Shown in pieces: positions 16,464 through 25,226 of a stretch of 64,000 nt of DNA (positions are counted from its first letter, which is position 1; every line of letters starts with the position of its first letter). The stretch lies in NCBI RefSeq assembly GCF_013410405.1, contig NZ_JACCFK010000001.1, positions 2,294,001 to 2,358,000 on the forward strand, written 5' to 3'. The translations under genes were made by a program, and so were the position numbers. The notes beneath the pieces were generated by a model. It saw only the letters and a program-made list of their open reading frames with translations. It did not search any database and had not been told where the DNA came from. This DNA comes from Amycolatopsis endophytica (GTDB taxonomy: Bacteria; Actinomycetota; Actinomycetes; Mycobacteriales; Pseudonocardiaceae).

Positions 16464-16736
16464 TCAGCGACGGGACCTGCGCGGGCGCAGCTTGGCGGCC
16501 CGGCCACCCAGCCTGCGCAGGCGGAACAGCTCCAGCGCGCGGCCGATGCCGTGCCCGTAGAGCGCCCTGACCTCGTTCGGCCGGGCCTGCTCCAGGAACT
16601 CCTCGACCTCTTCCTCCTGGACCGCGACGTGGCGCAGACGGTTCTCCACCCGTTCCATCGCCAGCGCGAAGAACATCATCACGAGTGGCACCGCTACTAC
16701 GAACCAGACAGTCATCGGTTCTGAATCCTCGCTCAT
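16464..16736 (-). CDS. small single-pass membrane protein (Rv3675-like)
   Basis: A 90-residue protein with one hydrophobic segment (residues about 9-27), then a Glu-rich amphipathic region (VQEEEVEEFLEQA) and a strongly basic tail (GGRAAKLRPRRSRR). Probably anchored with the tail in the cytoplasm. It sits upstream of crp on the same strand, as Rv3675 does beside Rv3676. Function unknown. The start ATG at 16736 is supported by the product beginning just before the membrane segment; no strong ribosome site is visible. Confidence 0.72.
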   Translation of the reverse strand: MSEDSEPMTVWFVVAVPLVMMFFALAMERVENRLRHVAVQEEEVEEFLEQARPNEVRALYGHGIGRALELFRLRRLGGRAAKLRPRRSRR

Positions 16737-16779
16737 CACGGGTTCGGGGTGGTGCAGGGGTCCGGCGTGTCGGCTTCCG

Positions 16780-16785
16780 TAGGCT
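16780..16785 (+). promoter_or_regulatory. -10 of the nth operon
   Basis: TAGGCT, 6 nt before GTG 16792; no Shine-Dalgarno, so leaderless initiation is likely. Confidence 0.5.
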
Positions 16786-16791
16786 AGCGGC

Positions 16792-17598
16792 GTGCCGAAT
16801 GCGTCTCGTGTCAGCCCCCGTAGGAGCGCCGTGGCGCGAAGCGCTTCCGCTGAGGGTGGGGGCGGGCGACGGGTGGGCGAGAGCCGCCTCGCACTGGTCA
16901 GACGTGCGCGCCGGATGCTTCGTTGCCTCGACGCGGCGTATCCCGACGCACACTGTGAGCTCGACTTCACCACGCCGCTGGAGCTGCTGATCGCCGTCGT
17001 GCTGTCGGCCCAGACCACGGACGTGCGCGTCAACGAGGTGACCCCGGCGCTGTTCGCCCGCTACCGCACGGCGGCCGACTACGCGGGCGCGAACCGGACG
17101 GAGATGGAGGAACTGATCCGCCCGACCGGCTTCTACCGCGCCAAGACCAATTCGCTGCTGGGGCTGGGCGCGGCCCTGGTGGAGCGCTTCGACGGTGAGG
17201 TGCCGAAGAAGCTCGACGACCTCGTCACGCTGCCCGGGGTCGGCCGCAAGACCGCCAACGTCGTGCTCGGCAACGCCTTCGACGTGCCCGGCATCACGGT
17301 CGACACCCACTTCGGCCGCCTGGTGCGCCGCTGGGGCTGGACCGAGGAGGAGGACCCGGTCAAGGTCGAGCACGCGGTCGGCGAGCTGATTCCCCGCAAG
17401 GAGTGGACAATGCTCTCGCACCGGGTGATCTTCCACGGCCGCCGTGTCTGCCACGCCCGCAAACCGGCGTGCGGCGCGTGCCCGCTCGCCCGCGACTGCC
17501 CCTCCTACGGCGCGGGCCCCACCGAGTTCGAGGAGGCCGCCAAGCTGGTCAAGGGCGCGGAGCGGGACCACCTGCTGGCGATGGTGACGCAGCGGTGA
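16792..17598 (+). CDS. nth: endonuclease III (DNA glycosylase/AP lyase)
   Basis: A 268-residue base-excision repair enzyme removing oxidised pyrimidines. The helix-hairpin-helix is [11 protein letters not shown], with the catalytic Lys after GVGR and the catalytic Asp in VDTHFGR. The C-terminal iron-sulfur cluster ligands are in [17 protein letters not shown] (C-x6-C-x2-C-x5-C). A basic N-terminal extension of about 30 residues precedes the core. GTG 16792 lies 6 nt after a TAGGCT -10. It heads a four-gene operon in which each junction overlaps by four bases (GTGA), the same order as M. tuberculosis Rv3674c-Rv3671c. Confidence 0.95.
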   Translation: MPNASRVSPRRSAVARSASAEGGGGRRVGESRLALVRRARRMLRCLDAAYPDAHCELDFTTPLELLIAVVLSAQTTDVRVNEVTPALFARYRTAADYAGANRTEMEELIRPTGFYRAKTNSLLGLGAALVERFDGEVPKKLDDLVTLPGVGRKTANVVLGNAFDVPGITVDTHFGRLVRRWGWTEEEDPVKVEHAVGELIPRKEWTMLSHRVIFHGRRVCHARKPACGACPLARDCPSYGAGPTEFEEAAKLVKGAERDHLLAMVTQR

Positions 17599-18185
17599 CG
17601 ACGGCGACCAAGTGGGCGCTCGCCGTGGGGGTGCTGGTGCTGGCGGCGATCGTCGCGGTGCTGCCGCAGCTCCGCTCGACCGATCCGGCGGGCACGCCCG
17701 ATCTGACCGCGGCACGTGCCACCGCCGCGCTGGCCGCGTGCCCGTCCGGCACCGGCGAGGTCGGGCCACTGGCCGGTGTCACCGCCGAATGCCTCGGCGA
17801 CGGGTCGAGCGTCGACCTGGGCAGCGCGCTCGCCGGGCAGGTCACGCTGGTCAACGTGTGGGCCACCTGGTGCGAGCCGTGCCGCACCGAACTGCCCGTG
17901 CTGCAGCGGTACGCCGCCGAGCCGGGGGCCGCGCGGGTGCTGACCGTGCAGGTCCAGAGCAAACCGGACGACGGCCTCGACCTGCTGGCCGACCTCGGGG
18001 TGCAGCTGCCGACCGTGTTCGACGGTGACGGCATGAGCGGACCGGTGCGCTCCGCGCTGAAGGTGCCGCCCGCGCTGCCCGCGTCGTACCTGGTGACCGC
18101 CGGCGGACAGGTCCGGTTCGTCGACGCGCCGCGGACCTTCACCGACCCCGCGCAGGTCCGCGATGTCGTGGCGAGGCTGTCGTGA
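17595..18185 (+). CDS. membrane-anchored thioredoxin-like protein (TlpA/ResA type, Rv3673c-like)
   Basis: A 196-residue protein with an N-terminal signal anchor (residues about 7-25) and an extracytoplasmic thioredoxin fold carrying WATWCEPC (CEPC active site). The cis-Pro region is LPASYLV. Extra cysteines at AACPSG and ECLGDG precede the fold. Likely a thiol-disulfide oxidoreductase acting outside the membrane on envelope proteins, perhaps on MarP-type substrates or cytochrome maturation. Its GTG overlaps the nth stop and its stop overlaps the next GTG. Confidence 0.87.
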   Translation: MTTATKWALAVGVLVLAAIVAVLPQLRSTDPAGTPDLTAARATAALAACPSGTGEVGPLAGVTAECLGDGSSVDLGSALAGQVTLVNVWATWCEPCRTELPVLQRYAAEPGAARVLTVQVQSKPDDGLDLLADLGVQLPTVFDGDGMSGPVRSALKVPPALPASYLVTAGGQVRFVDAPRTFTDPAQVRDVVARLS

Positions 18186-18877
18186 AGGGCCCGCTCGTCG
18201 ATCCGGCGTCGGTGCCGGACTGGTTGCGCCCGCTGGTCGAGATCAGCGGAGACCTGGATTCGAGCGCGTTCACCCGCTTCTCCGCGCCCGAGGACGAGTT
18301 CACCCGCGCTGCGTCCGTGCTGATCCTGTTCGGTGAGACCGGGCACGGGCCGGACGTCCTGCTGCTGCGCCGCGCCGACACCCTCGGATCGCACGCCGGG
18401 CAGGTCGCCTTCCCCGGCGGCGGCGCGGACCCGGACGACGCCGACGCCGTCGCGACCGCGTTGCGCGAAGCCGAGGAGGAGACCGGCGTCGACCCGGTCG
18501 GCGTGCGACCCGTCGCGGTGCTGCCGGAGCTGTTCATCCCGGTGTCGAGGTTCGCGGTGACACCGGTGCTCGCCCACTGGCACCGGCCCTCACCGGTGCA
18601 CGCCGTCGACCCCGGGGAGACCGCGGCGGTGGCGCGGGTCCCGCTGGCCGACCTGGTCGACCCGGCCAACCGGTTCCAGGTGCGCAAGTCCGGCACGGGG
18701 TACCGGGGCCCGGCGTTCACCGTCAACGGCATGTTCGTGTGGGGCTTCACCGCGGGGCTGCTCACCGTGCTGCTCGAACTGGGCGGCTGGGCACGTGAGT
18801 GGGATCGCGGCGACGTCCGCGATCTTGACGTAGCGTTGCGCGATCATCTGCTCGCGACCACTGAGGAGACGCGGTGA
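18182..18877 (+). CDS. Nudix hydrolase, CoA-pyrophosphatase type (Rv3672c-like)
   Basis: A 231-residue Nudix protein. It has the CoA-specific extension LLLRRADTLGSHAGQVAFPGG followed by the Nudix helix REAEEETGV. The Glu expected five residues after the first Gly of the box is not obvious (GGGADPDDADAV), so metal binding may be altered. A hydrophobic stretch near residues 180-200 (GMFVWGFTAGLLTVLL) is family-typical. The family cleaves CoA to 3',5'-ADP and 4'-phosphopantetheine. Four-base overlaps link it to both neighbours. Confidence 0.85.
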   Translation: MKGPLVDPASVPDWLRPLVEISGDLDSSAFTRFSAPEDEFTRAASVLILFGETGHGPDVLLLRRADTLGSHAGQVAFPGGGADPDDADAVATALREAEEETGVDPVGVRPVAVLPELFIPVSRFAVTPVLAHWHRPSPVHAVDPGETAAVARVPLADLVDPANRFQVRKSGTGYRGPAFTVNGMFVWGFTAGLLTVLLELGGWAREWDRGDVRDLDVALRDHLLATTEETR

Positions 18878-20070
18878 ACTGGGTCGACGTGCTGGTCGTT
18901 CTGCTGGCGCTGCTGGCGGCCGTCTCCGGGGCGCGGCAGGGTGTGGTGATCGCGTTGCCCGCGCTGGTCGGGGTGATCGCCGGCGCGATCATCGGGATCC
19001 GGATCGCGCCGTGGGTCGTCGAGCTGTTCGACAACCCCGCCGCCAAGGTGGCCTTCGCCGTCGCGACGGTGGTGTTCCTGGTGGCGCTCGGCGAAACGCT
19101 GGGCGTGTGGCTGGGCAGGCGGTTCAAGTACGCCGTCAAGCGGCGGGTCAACACCGACAAGCTGACCGGCATCGACCAGACCCTCGGCGCCATCGTGCAG
19201 GCCGTGGTGGTGTTCGTGGTCGCGTGGCTGATCGCGGTGCCGCTGACCGGTGTCGCCGCGCTGCCCGGCCTGGCGCGGGCGATCAACAACTCGACGGTGC
19301 TCGGCACGGTCGACAAGGCGATGCCGCCGGTGGCCGAGAGCCTGCCCAGCGATCTGCGTCAGCTGCTCGACGTCTCCGGGTTCCCGTCCATTGTGGACCC
19401 GTTCCAGAAGACGCAGATCAACGACACCGCGCCGCCCGACACGACACTGCAGGACAGCGCCGTCGTGCAGCAGTTGCAGGACAGCGTGCTCAAGATCCGC
19501 GGCACCGCGGAGTCGTGCTCGCGGACGCTGGAAGGCAGTGGTTTCGTCGTGGCGCCGCAGCGGGTGATGACCAACGCGCACGTGGTGGCGGGCACGGAGA
19601 CGACGGCCGTCGAAACGTCGTCCGGGCGTCTGCCCGCGCGGGTCGTGTACTTCGACCCGCAGGTCGACGTCGCGGTGCTCGCGGTGCCCCGCCTGGAAGC
19701 GACACCGCTGACGCTGGCCAGTCAGGCGGCGGAGCCCGGCGACAGCGCGATCGTGCTGGGCTACCCGCTGGACGGGCCCTACCGTGCCACGCCCGCCCGG
19801 ATCCGGAACGAGATCACGTTGCAGGGGCCGGACATCTACGACTCGCGCACGGTGCGGCGGGACGTGTACACGGTGCGTGCGCAGGTTCGCAGCGGGAACT
19901 CGGGCGGGCCGTTGGTCGATCCGTCCGGGCAGGTGGTCGGCGTGGTGTTCGGGGCGTCCGTCGAGGATGCCGATACCGGGTTCACGTTGACCGGGAAACA
20001 GGTGCGGTCCGTTGTCGAGGACGCGCCGGCGCTGAGTGCGCGGGTTTCTACTGGGGCTTGCGCGGCTTGA
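18874..20070 (+). CDS. marP: MarP-like periplasmic serine protease
   Basis: A 398-residue protein: four N-terminal transmembrane segments (CvpA/colicin V-like, residues 1-130), a linker, and a chymotrypsin-fold protease. The triad is His236 (TNAHVV), Asp265 (QVDVAVL) and Ser343 (SGNSGGP), at positions nearly identical to those of M. tuberculosis MarP. Cys215 and Cys395 could form the disulfide that stabilises the mycobacterial enzyme. In M. tuberculosis MarP is needed for acid resistance and cleaves a peptidoglycan hydrolase; that role is inferred here. It is the last gene of the nth operon. Confidence 0.92.
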   Translation: MNWVDVLVVLLALLAAVSGARQGVVIALPALVGVIAGAIIGIRIAPWVVELFDNPAAKVAFAVATVVFLVALGETLGVWLGRRFKYAVKRRVNTDKLTGIDQTLGAIVQAVVVFVVAWLIAVPLTGVAALPGLARAINNSTVLGTVDKAMPPVAESLPSDLRQLLDVSGFPSIVDPFQKTQINDTAPPDTTLQDSAVVQQLQDSVLKIRGTAESCSRTLEGSGFVVAPQRVMTNAHVVAGTETTAVETSSGRLPARVVYFDPQVDVAVLAVPRLEATPLTLASQAAEPGDSAIVLGYPLDGPYRATPARIRNEITLQGPDIYDSRTVRRDVYTVRAQVRSGNSGGPLVDPSGQVVGVVFGASVEDADTGFTLTGKQVRSVVEDAPALSARVSTGACAA

Positions 20071-20115
20071 TGCCGCGAGTCCCACGCTCCCGTCGGTGAG
20101 TTCTGCGTTCGTGGG

Positions 20116-20320
20116 CGCTACGCGCGTTTCTGCGCTACGCGGGTATCTCGGGCGCCGGGCTTCGCTTCGCTACGCCCCGGCGCCTGGGCGCTGGCGCGCC
20201 CGGCGGGTTGGGCCTGCCGAACCCGATCTTTCAGTGTCTTTGGCGGCCGAGCAGACGCGTCAAGGCGGGAAAGCGTGCCTTGACCCGCCTGATCGGCCGC
20301 CAAAGCTGGCTGGGGATCGG
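20116..20320 (+). repeat. dispersed palindromic intergenic repeat, copy R2b
   Basis: Shares ordered blocks with 3275-3451 (CGCTACGCG, GCGCCGGGCTTCGCT, GTCAAGGCGGGAAAG, CCTTGACCCG, CTGGGGATCGG). Here the palindrome is fuller: TTTGGCGGCCGA (20239-20250) pairs with TCGGCCGCCAAA (20293-20304), and TCAAGGC/GCCTTGA (20260-20266 with 20277-20283) nests inside. It again lies between two convergent genes. Confidence 0.75.
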
Positions 20321-20486
20321 GTTGCGGGAGAGGGCTGGTTCGGGGGGTGGGCGCGGTGCGATGCCGGGTGGCGGTTGGCGAGCCTGGGGGCCGGGGTGCT
20401 GAGTGTGGGACTCGCCCGCGGGACGGTGGGACTCGCCGAGAGCCTGCGCGAGTTCCACGTTCCCGGGCGCGAACTCTGCGTTCGGT
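20321..20486. other. remainder of the convergent gap after marP
   Basis: GC-rich, no gene. It contains two copies of GGGACTCGCC separated by ACGGT-type sequence near 20408-20434. No terminator with a T tail was seen apart from the R2b dyads. Confidence 0.4.
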
Positions 20487-21422
20487 CTACGGTTTGGCGA
20501 GGAAGCTCGTCAGGGTCTTGGTGGTTTCGTCGGGGGCTTCGAGGTGGGGGAAGTGCCCGATGCCCGGCAGCTCCTCGAACGCCGAGTGCGGGCCTCGCCA
20601 AGGGGCGGACGCCTGGGCGGTCGACGTCAGGATGCAGGGGTCCGCGCTGCCGTGGATCTGCAGCACCGGGGCCTCCACCCGGGTGCCGACCGCGTTGACG
20701 AAACGTCGGCCCTCGCCGCGGAACTGGGCCCGGAACGCCCACCGGTAGTACTCGAGCGCGCTGTGGGCGACGCCGGGGATCTGCATGGCCTGCCGGAACA
20801 TGGCGGCGCTCGTGTCGAAGTCCGGCGTCGACGTCCACCGCGGGCCTGCCCAGGCGCGCAGCAGTGCCTCCACGTTGGCGGCGTCGTCCTCGGTCAGCCA
20901 GCGTTCCGGCGTCATCGGCACCTGGAAGCGGAACAGGTGGCCGAGCGCGCGGGTCTGGTTCGACCGCTTGCGCCGGAAACCCGTGTGGGCGATCGCGGTG
21001 CGCAGGGCCAGTGGGTGCGCGCCGCCGAGGACGCTCACCGATGCGACGATCCGGGGGTGCAGCGCGGCCGCCGTCCAGGCCAGCAGTCCGCCCCAAGCGT
21101 GGCCCACCAGGTGCGCCTGCCGCTCGCCCAGCGCCCGGACCAGGCCGGCGACGTCACCAGCCAGCGTCCAGGCGTCGTAACCCCGTGGCGGCTTGTCCGA
21201 ATCGCCGTAGCCACGCAGATCGGCCGCGACCACGTGGTAACCCGCGTCGGCGAGGGCGGTGAGCTGGTGCCGCCAGGTCCACCAGAACTGCCCGAAACCG
21301 TGCAGGAGCAGCACCATCGGCCCGTGACCGGCCTCGGCGACGTGCAGCCGGATGCCGTTCGCGGACACGTCGCGATGCGCCCAGGGCCCGTCGATCCGGA
21401 CGAGGGACGGGTCGGGCGGCAT
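20487..21422 (-). CDS. alpha/beta-hydrolase, EphE-like, with altered nucleophile
   Basis: A 311-residue alpha/beta-hydrolase in the position of M. tuberculosis ephE (Rv3670). The oxyanion block is HGFG (41-44), the acid is in HGSADPC, and the general-base His290 is in GIGHFPH. The nucleophile elbow reads VGHAWGG: the residue that should be Asp (epoxide hydrolase) or Ser (esterase) is Ala109. The codon GCT is clear in the sequence. The protein is therefore probably inactive as a classical hydrolase. ATG 21422 is chosen because homology begins there; the open frame extends further upstream but runs into the next gene. It is coupled with the holin-like gene. Confidence 0.82.
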   Translation of the reverse strand: MPPDPSLVRIDGPWAHRDVSANGIRLHVAEAGHGPMVLLLHGFGQFWWTWRHQLTALADAGYHVVAADLRGYGDSDKPPRGYDAWTLAGDVAGLVRALGERQAHLVGHAWGGLLAWTAAALHPRIVASVSVLGGAHPLALRTAIAHTGFRRKRSNQTRALGHLFRFQVPMTPERWLTEDDAANVEALLRAWAGPRWTSTPDFDTSAAMFRQAMQIPGVAHSALEYYRWAFRAQFRGEGRRFVNAVGTRVEAPVLQIHGSADPCILTSTAQASAPWRGPHSAFEELPGIGHFPHLEAPDETTKTLTSFLAKP

Positions 21423-21439
21423 CACGGTCGCGGTGCGGT

Positions 21440-21931
21440 TCAGCTGTGTTCGGGAACGGTGTCGCGGCGCGGTTTCAGCGCCGCGGCGGTGTCCTTCACG
21501 CTGGTGATCGTGCGTTCCGGCGCGCGGATCTTCTTGACCTTGCGGTAGCCGAGCAGCCCGAGCAGGCCCGCGACCACCAGCATCAGCAGGAACACGATGC
21601 CGAACGCGGCCCACCGCTTGAGCCACTCGGACAGCAGTTCGCCGAGGAAGAAAAAGAAGAAGAACGAGCTGTAGAGCCCGATCACCCCCGCGGCGATGAA
21701 GAAGACGCTGCCCTTGAGACCCTTCTTGACCTCACCCGTCACCTCGGACTTGGCCAGCTCGACCTCGGCCCTGACCAGGGTGGACAGGTGCTGGGTCGCC
21801 TGGCCGACGAGGCTCCCGACCGACTGACCGTCCGAGGCGGACCCGGCTTCGTCGCTCAGCGGGATGTACGGCACGGCCCCGAGGCCCTCCCGACCATTGC
21901 GTTCGTGCTCCTGGCTGCTCACGGGGGTCAT
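21440..21931 (-). CDS. actinobacterial holin-X-like membrane protein (Rv3669-like)
   Basis: A 163-residue protein. A polar N terminus is followed by an amphipathic region (LVRAEVELAKSEVTGEVKKG, typical of the phage_holin_3_6/DUF1469 family) and two transmembrane segments at about 74-97 and 105-130, the first containing six consecutive Phe. The C terminus is basic. Despite the domain name there is no phage context. It precedes the EphE-like gene on the same strand with 17 bases between, as in M. tuberculosis. Role unknown. Confidence 0.8.
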   Translation of the reverse strand: MTPVSSQEHERNGREGLGAVPYIPLSDEAGSASDGQSVGSLVGQATQHLSTLVRAEVELAKSEVTGEVKKGLKGSVFFIAAGVIGLYSSFFFFFFLGELLSEWLKRWAAFGIVFLLMLVVAGLLGLLGYRKVKKIRAPERTITSVKDTAAALKPRRDTVPEHS

Positions 21932-21960
21932 CGTGCCAGAAGACCCGCCAGGTGGCTCGG

Positions 21961-23151
21961 TTAGTCCTCCGACGCGGCGTGTACCTTGTTCCGCCGCAGC
22001 AGCACGGCCGCGCCCATCAGCGAGCAGGCGGCCGACGCCAGCAGCACCGACATGCGCGCCAGATCACTCGTCTCGCCCGTCAGCGCCAGGTCCGCGATCA
22101 GCAACGCCACCGTGAACCCGACCCCGCCGAGCAGCGACAACGCCGCGATGTCCCGCCAGCCGACGCCGCTCGGCTTCTCCGCGAGCCGCAACTTGACCGC
22201 CGCGAAGCACGCACCGAAGATGCCGACCGCCTTGCCCACGACCAGTCCGGCGAACACCGCGAGGGGCACCGGCTCGGTGAACACCCTGCCGAGCGAGCCG
22301 CCGCTGACCGAGATCCCGGCGGCGAAGAGCGCGAACACCGGCACGGCGACGGCCGCCGACCACGGTTGCAACCGGTGCTCCAGCCGGATCGCCGGCGCCT
22401 CCTCCTCGCCCTCGTCCGGACGCACGCGCGTGAGCAGGCCCAGCGCGACGCCCGCGATCGTGGCGTGCACGCCGGCCGAGTGGACCGCGACCCACACCAC
22501 GACCGCGAGCGGCACGTAGATCCACGCCGTGCGCACCCGCCTGTGCTGCAGGAAGGCGTACAGCGCGAGCCCCGCCACCGCGACCAGCGCCGCCACCAGG
22601 TCGAACCCGCTGGTGAACAGCACCGCGATGAGGATGATCGCGCCCAGGTCGTCGACCACGGCCAGGGAGAGCAGGAACACCCGGGCGCTGCCCGGCAGGT
22701 TCGACGCGGTGAGCGCGAGCACCCCGAGCGCGAACGCGATGTCGGTCGCGGTCGGGATCGCCCACGCCCGCTCCATGCCGTCCGCGCCGCCACCGACGGC
22801 GAGGGCGACCAGCGCGGGCACGACCATGCCGCCGGCCGCCGCGACGATCGGCAGAATCGCCTTCTTGGGCCGCGACAGCTCGCCGACCACCAGTTCGCGT
22901 TTCAGTTCCAGTCCGGCGACGAAGAAGAACAGCGCCAGCAGGCCGTCCTTGGCCCAGTCGCCGACGGACAGGTCGAGGTGCAGCAGGTGCGGGCCGATCT
23001 CGAAGTCCCGCACCACGCGGTAGGACTCGGCGATCGGCGAGTTGGCCCAGATCAGGGCGAGGGCGGTGGCGGCGAGCAGGATCATGCCGCCGGTGGTCTC
23101 GGTGCGCAGGTACCGCACGAATTCGGCGGCAGGATTGCGGGGCTGACCCAC
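21961..23151 (-). CDS. nhaA: Na+/H+ antiporter NhaA
   Basis: A 396-residue secondary antiporter exchanging Na+ for H+ to control pH and sodium. About 12 membrane segments; diagnostic blocks are PTATDIAFALG and LAVVDDLGAI (the paired Asp of the ion site) and FFFVAGLELKREL early on. Length matches the family. Start ATG follows GGAGGAAG by a few bases. It lies 29 bases upstream of the holin-like gene on the same strand and is divergent from the peptide symporter. Not part of the mycobacterial gene order, so probably an insertion in this lineage. Confidence 0.94.
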   Translation of the reverse strand: MGQPRNPAAEFVRYLRTETTGGMILLAATALALIWANSPIAESYRVVRDFEIGPHLLHLDLSVGDWAKDGLLALFFFVAGLELKRELVVGELSRPKKAILPIVAAAGGMVVPALVALAVGGGADGMERAWAIPTATDIAFALGVLALTASNLPGSARVFLLSLAVVDDLGAIILIAVLFTSGFDLVAALVAVAGLALYAFLQHRRVRTAWIYVPLAVVVWVAVHSAGVHATIAGVALGLLTRVRPDEGEEEAPAIRLEHRLQPWSAAVAVPVFALFAAGISVSGGSLGRVFTEPVPLAVFAGLVVGKAVGIFGACFAAVKLRLAEKPSGVGWRDIAALSLLGGVGFTVALLIADLALTGETSDLARMSVLLASAACSLMGAAVLLRRNKVHAASED

Positions 23152-23308
23152 GGGCGCTTCCTCCAGGAACGGTCGGATCGAGTCTTGCCGACCAGACTTC
23201 CCGGCGCACCTGGGACCATCGTACCTTACGGGCCGGTAACATGATCCCCTGCAAGAGGCATATCATGTCGGTCGCCAACGTTGTCTAGACCATAAGAAGG
23301 CTGCGGCA

Positions 23309-24766
23309 GTGACGACCTCCACCGAGGCGAAGCGGGACACCCGGTTCTTCGGGCACCCGATCGGGCTCGCGAACCTGTTCGGCGTCGAGATGTGGGAACG
23401 CTTCTCGTACTACGGGATGCTCGGCATCCTGCCGATCTACCTCTACTACTCGGTCGCCGAAGGCGGCCTCGCGATGCCGGAGGCCACCGCCACCAGCATC
23501 GTCGGGGCCTACGGCGGTCTCGTGTACCTGTCCACCATTCTCGGCGCGTGGGTCTCCGACCGCCTGCTCGGTTCCGAGCGCACGCTGTTCTTCAGCGCGG
23601 TGCTCATCATGATCGGGCACATCAGCCTCGCGTTGCTGCCCGGATTCCTCGGAATCGGGATCGGCCTGGCGTGCGTCGCGATCGGCAGCGGCGGGTTGAA
23701 GGGCAATGCCACCGCGGTCGTCGGCACGCTCTACGGCGAGAAGGACGAGCGCCGCGACGCCGGTTTCACGATCTTCTACATGGGCGTCAACCTGGGCGGG
23801 TTCGTCGGGCCGCTGCTGACCGGGCTCGCGCAGAGCGAGGTCGGCTTCCACCTCGGGTTCGGCCTCGCCGCGATCGGCATGGCGATCGGGCTGGTCCAGT
23901 ACACGATCTTCCGCCGCAACCTGCCCGACACCGCGCGCGAGGTGCCCAACCCGCTGCCGTCGCGGCAGCTGCCCGCCGCGGGCGGGGTCCTGGTGGTGCT
24001 CGCGGTCGTGATCGTGGTGGCCTTGCTGACCGGGATCGTCACCGCGGCCAACCTGTCCGATGTCGTGGTCTGGATCGTCGGCATCGCCTCGGTCGTCTAC
24101 TTCGCGGTGATCCTGACCAGCCGCAAGATCACCGCGATCGAGCGTCGCCGGGTGCTGTCGTTCATCCCGATGTTCATCGCGAGCGCCGCGTTCTTCGCGC
24201 TGTACCAGCAGCAGTTCACCGTCGTGGCGATCTACTCCGACCAGCGGCTGGACCGCAACCTGTTCGGCTGGGAGATGCCGGTGAGCTGGGTGCAGTCGAT
24301 CAACCCGGTGTTCATCCTGGTGCTGTCGCCGATCATCGCCGCGATCTGGATCAAGCTGGCCGACCGGCAGCCGTCGACGCCGATCAAGTTCGCGCTCGGC
24401 ACGTCGATCATGGGTGTGGCGTTCCTGCTGTTCCTGTTCTTCGCGGGCGGCACCGGCAACAGCACCCCGCTGCTCGCGCTGGTCGGGATCCTGCTGGTGT
24501 TCACGGTCGCGGAGCTGATGCTGTCGCCGGTCGGGTTGTCGCTGTCGACGAAGCTGGCGCCGGAGAAGTTCCGCACGCAGATGGTCGCGCTGAACTTCCT
24601 GTCGGTGTCGCTGGGCACCGCGCTGTCGGGCTCGCTGGCCGAGTACTACGGCACCGACCACGAGGGCTTCTACTTCGGGATCGTCGGCGCCGTGGCCGTC
24701 GTCATCGGCGTCCTGCTGGCCCTGATCAGCCCCTTCGTGCGGAAACTCATGTCGGGCGTTCGCTAG
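23309..24766 (+). CDS. POT/PTR-family peptide:H+ symporter
   Basis: A 485-residue proton-dependent di/tripeptide transporter with about 14 hydrophobic segments. Family signatures are GVEMWERFSYYGM (the ExxER-like N-terminal motif region) and the PTR2 block FYMGVNLGGFVGPLLTG. The conserved ExxERFxYY motif appears as WERFSYY. The start is GTG 23309 with AGAAGG about 10 nt before it. Together with nearby envelope hydrolases it could recover murein or nutrient peptides, though nothing in the sequence ties them directly. Confidence 0.9.
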   Translation: MTTSTEAKRDTRFFGHPIGLANLFGVEMWERFSYYGMLGILPIYLYYSVAEGGLAMPEATATSIVGAYGGLVYLSTILGAWVSDRLLGSERTLFFSAVLIMIGHISLALLPGFLGIGIGLACVAIGSGGLKGNATAVVGTLYGEKDERRDAGFTIFYMGVNLGGFVGPLLTGLAQSEVGFHLGFGLAAIGMAIGLVQYTIFRRNLPDTAREVPNPLPSRQLPAAGGVLVVLAVVIVVALLTGIVTAANLSDVVVWIVGIASVVYFAVILTSRKITAIERRRVLSFIPMFIASAAFFALYQQQFTVVAIYSDQRLDRNLFGWEMPVSWVQSINPVFILVLSPIIAAIWIKLADRQPSTPIKFALGTSIMGVAFLLFLFFAGGTGNSTPLLALVGILLVFTVAELMLSPVGLSLSTKLAPEKFRTQMVALNFLSVSLGTALSGSLAEYYGTDHEGFYFGIVGAVAVVIGVLLALISPFVRKLMSGVR

Positions 24767-24807
24767 GAAACACCGACAGGGGGGTGTCGCCGCCGCCCGC
24801 CAGTCTG

Positions 24808-24840
24808 GGTGTCGAGCCGGGACGGTCCCGGCTCGACACC
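24808..24840. promoter_or_regulatory. perfect 33-bp dyad abutting the VOC ribosome site
   Basis: GGTGTCGAGCCGGGAC and GTCCCGGCTCGACACC are perfect 16-bp arms around a single base, ending at the base before AAGGAGG. It could be an operator, an RNA hairpin affecting initiation, or the terminator of the symporter gene (no T tail). Confidence 0.7.
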
Positions 24841-24852
24841 AAGGAGGCGGGC

Positions 24853-25224
24853 ATGCCCGGATTCAACGGCATCGGCTGGTTCGAGGTCGGCACGGACGAC
24901 CCGGAGGCCGCGGAGCGGTTCTACGCCGAGGTGTTCGGCTGGACGGTCGAGCACGACGACACCAAGAGCACCGACCCGGCGTACCGGATCTTCACCACCG
25001 GCGACGGGCAACGCGGGGGCCTGTTCGACACCAAGGGCGCGATGCCCGGTTACGCCGTTTTCACGGTGCTGGTCGAGGACGTCGACGAAGCCTGCCGCCG
25101 CGCCGAGGAGGCGGGCGGCAAGGTGCAGCGTGCGCCGCAGGTCAACCCGGTGGGCGTGACCTTCGCGCACCTGCTCGACCCGGCCGGCAACCATTTCGCG
25201 GTGTTCCGGCCGCCGCTGGGCTGA
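24853..25224 (+). CDS. VOC-superfamily protein (glyoxalase/bleomycin-resistance fold)
   Basis: A 123-residue single-module VOC protein with FEVGTDDPEAAERFYAEVFG at the start and LLDPAGNHFAVF at the end, the usual paired beta-alpha-beta-beta-beta layout. Metal ligands typical of glyoxalase I (His/Glu) are not all evident, so activity is unassigned. ATG 24853 follows AAGGAGG at 5 nt. A perfect dyad directly precedes the ribosome site. It converges on the WYL regulator with two bases between stops. Confidence 0.83.
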   Translation: MPGFNGIGWFEVGTDDPEAAERFYAEVFGWTVEHDDTKSTDPAYRIFTTGDGQRGGLFDTKGAMPGYAVFTVLVEDVDEACRRAEEAGGKVQRAPQVNPVGVTFAHLLDPAGNHFAVFRPPLG

Positions 25225-25226
25225 GG

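Noticed and set aside
23285..24661. 458-residue frame antisense to the peptide symporter
   Set aside because: Composed almost entirely of charged and Gln/His residues from complementing hydrophobic codons; no domain.
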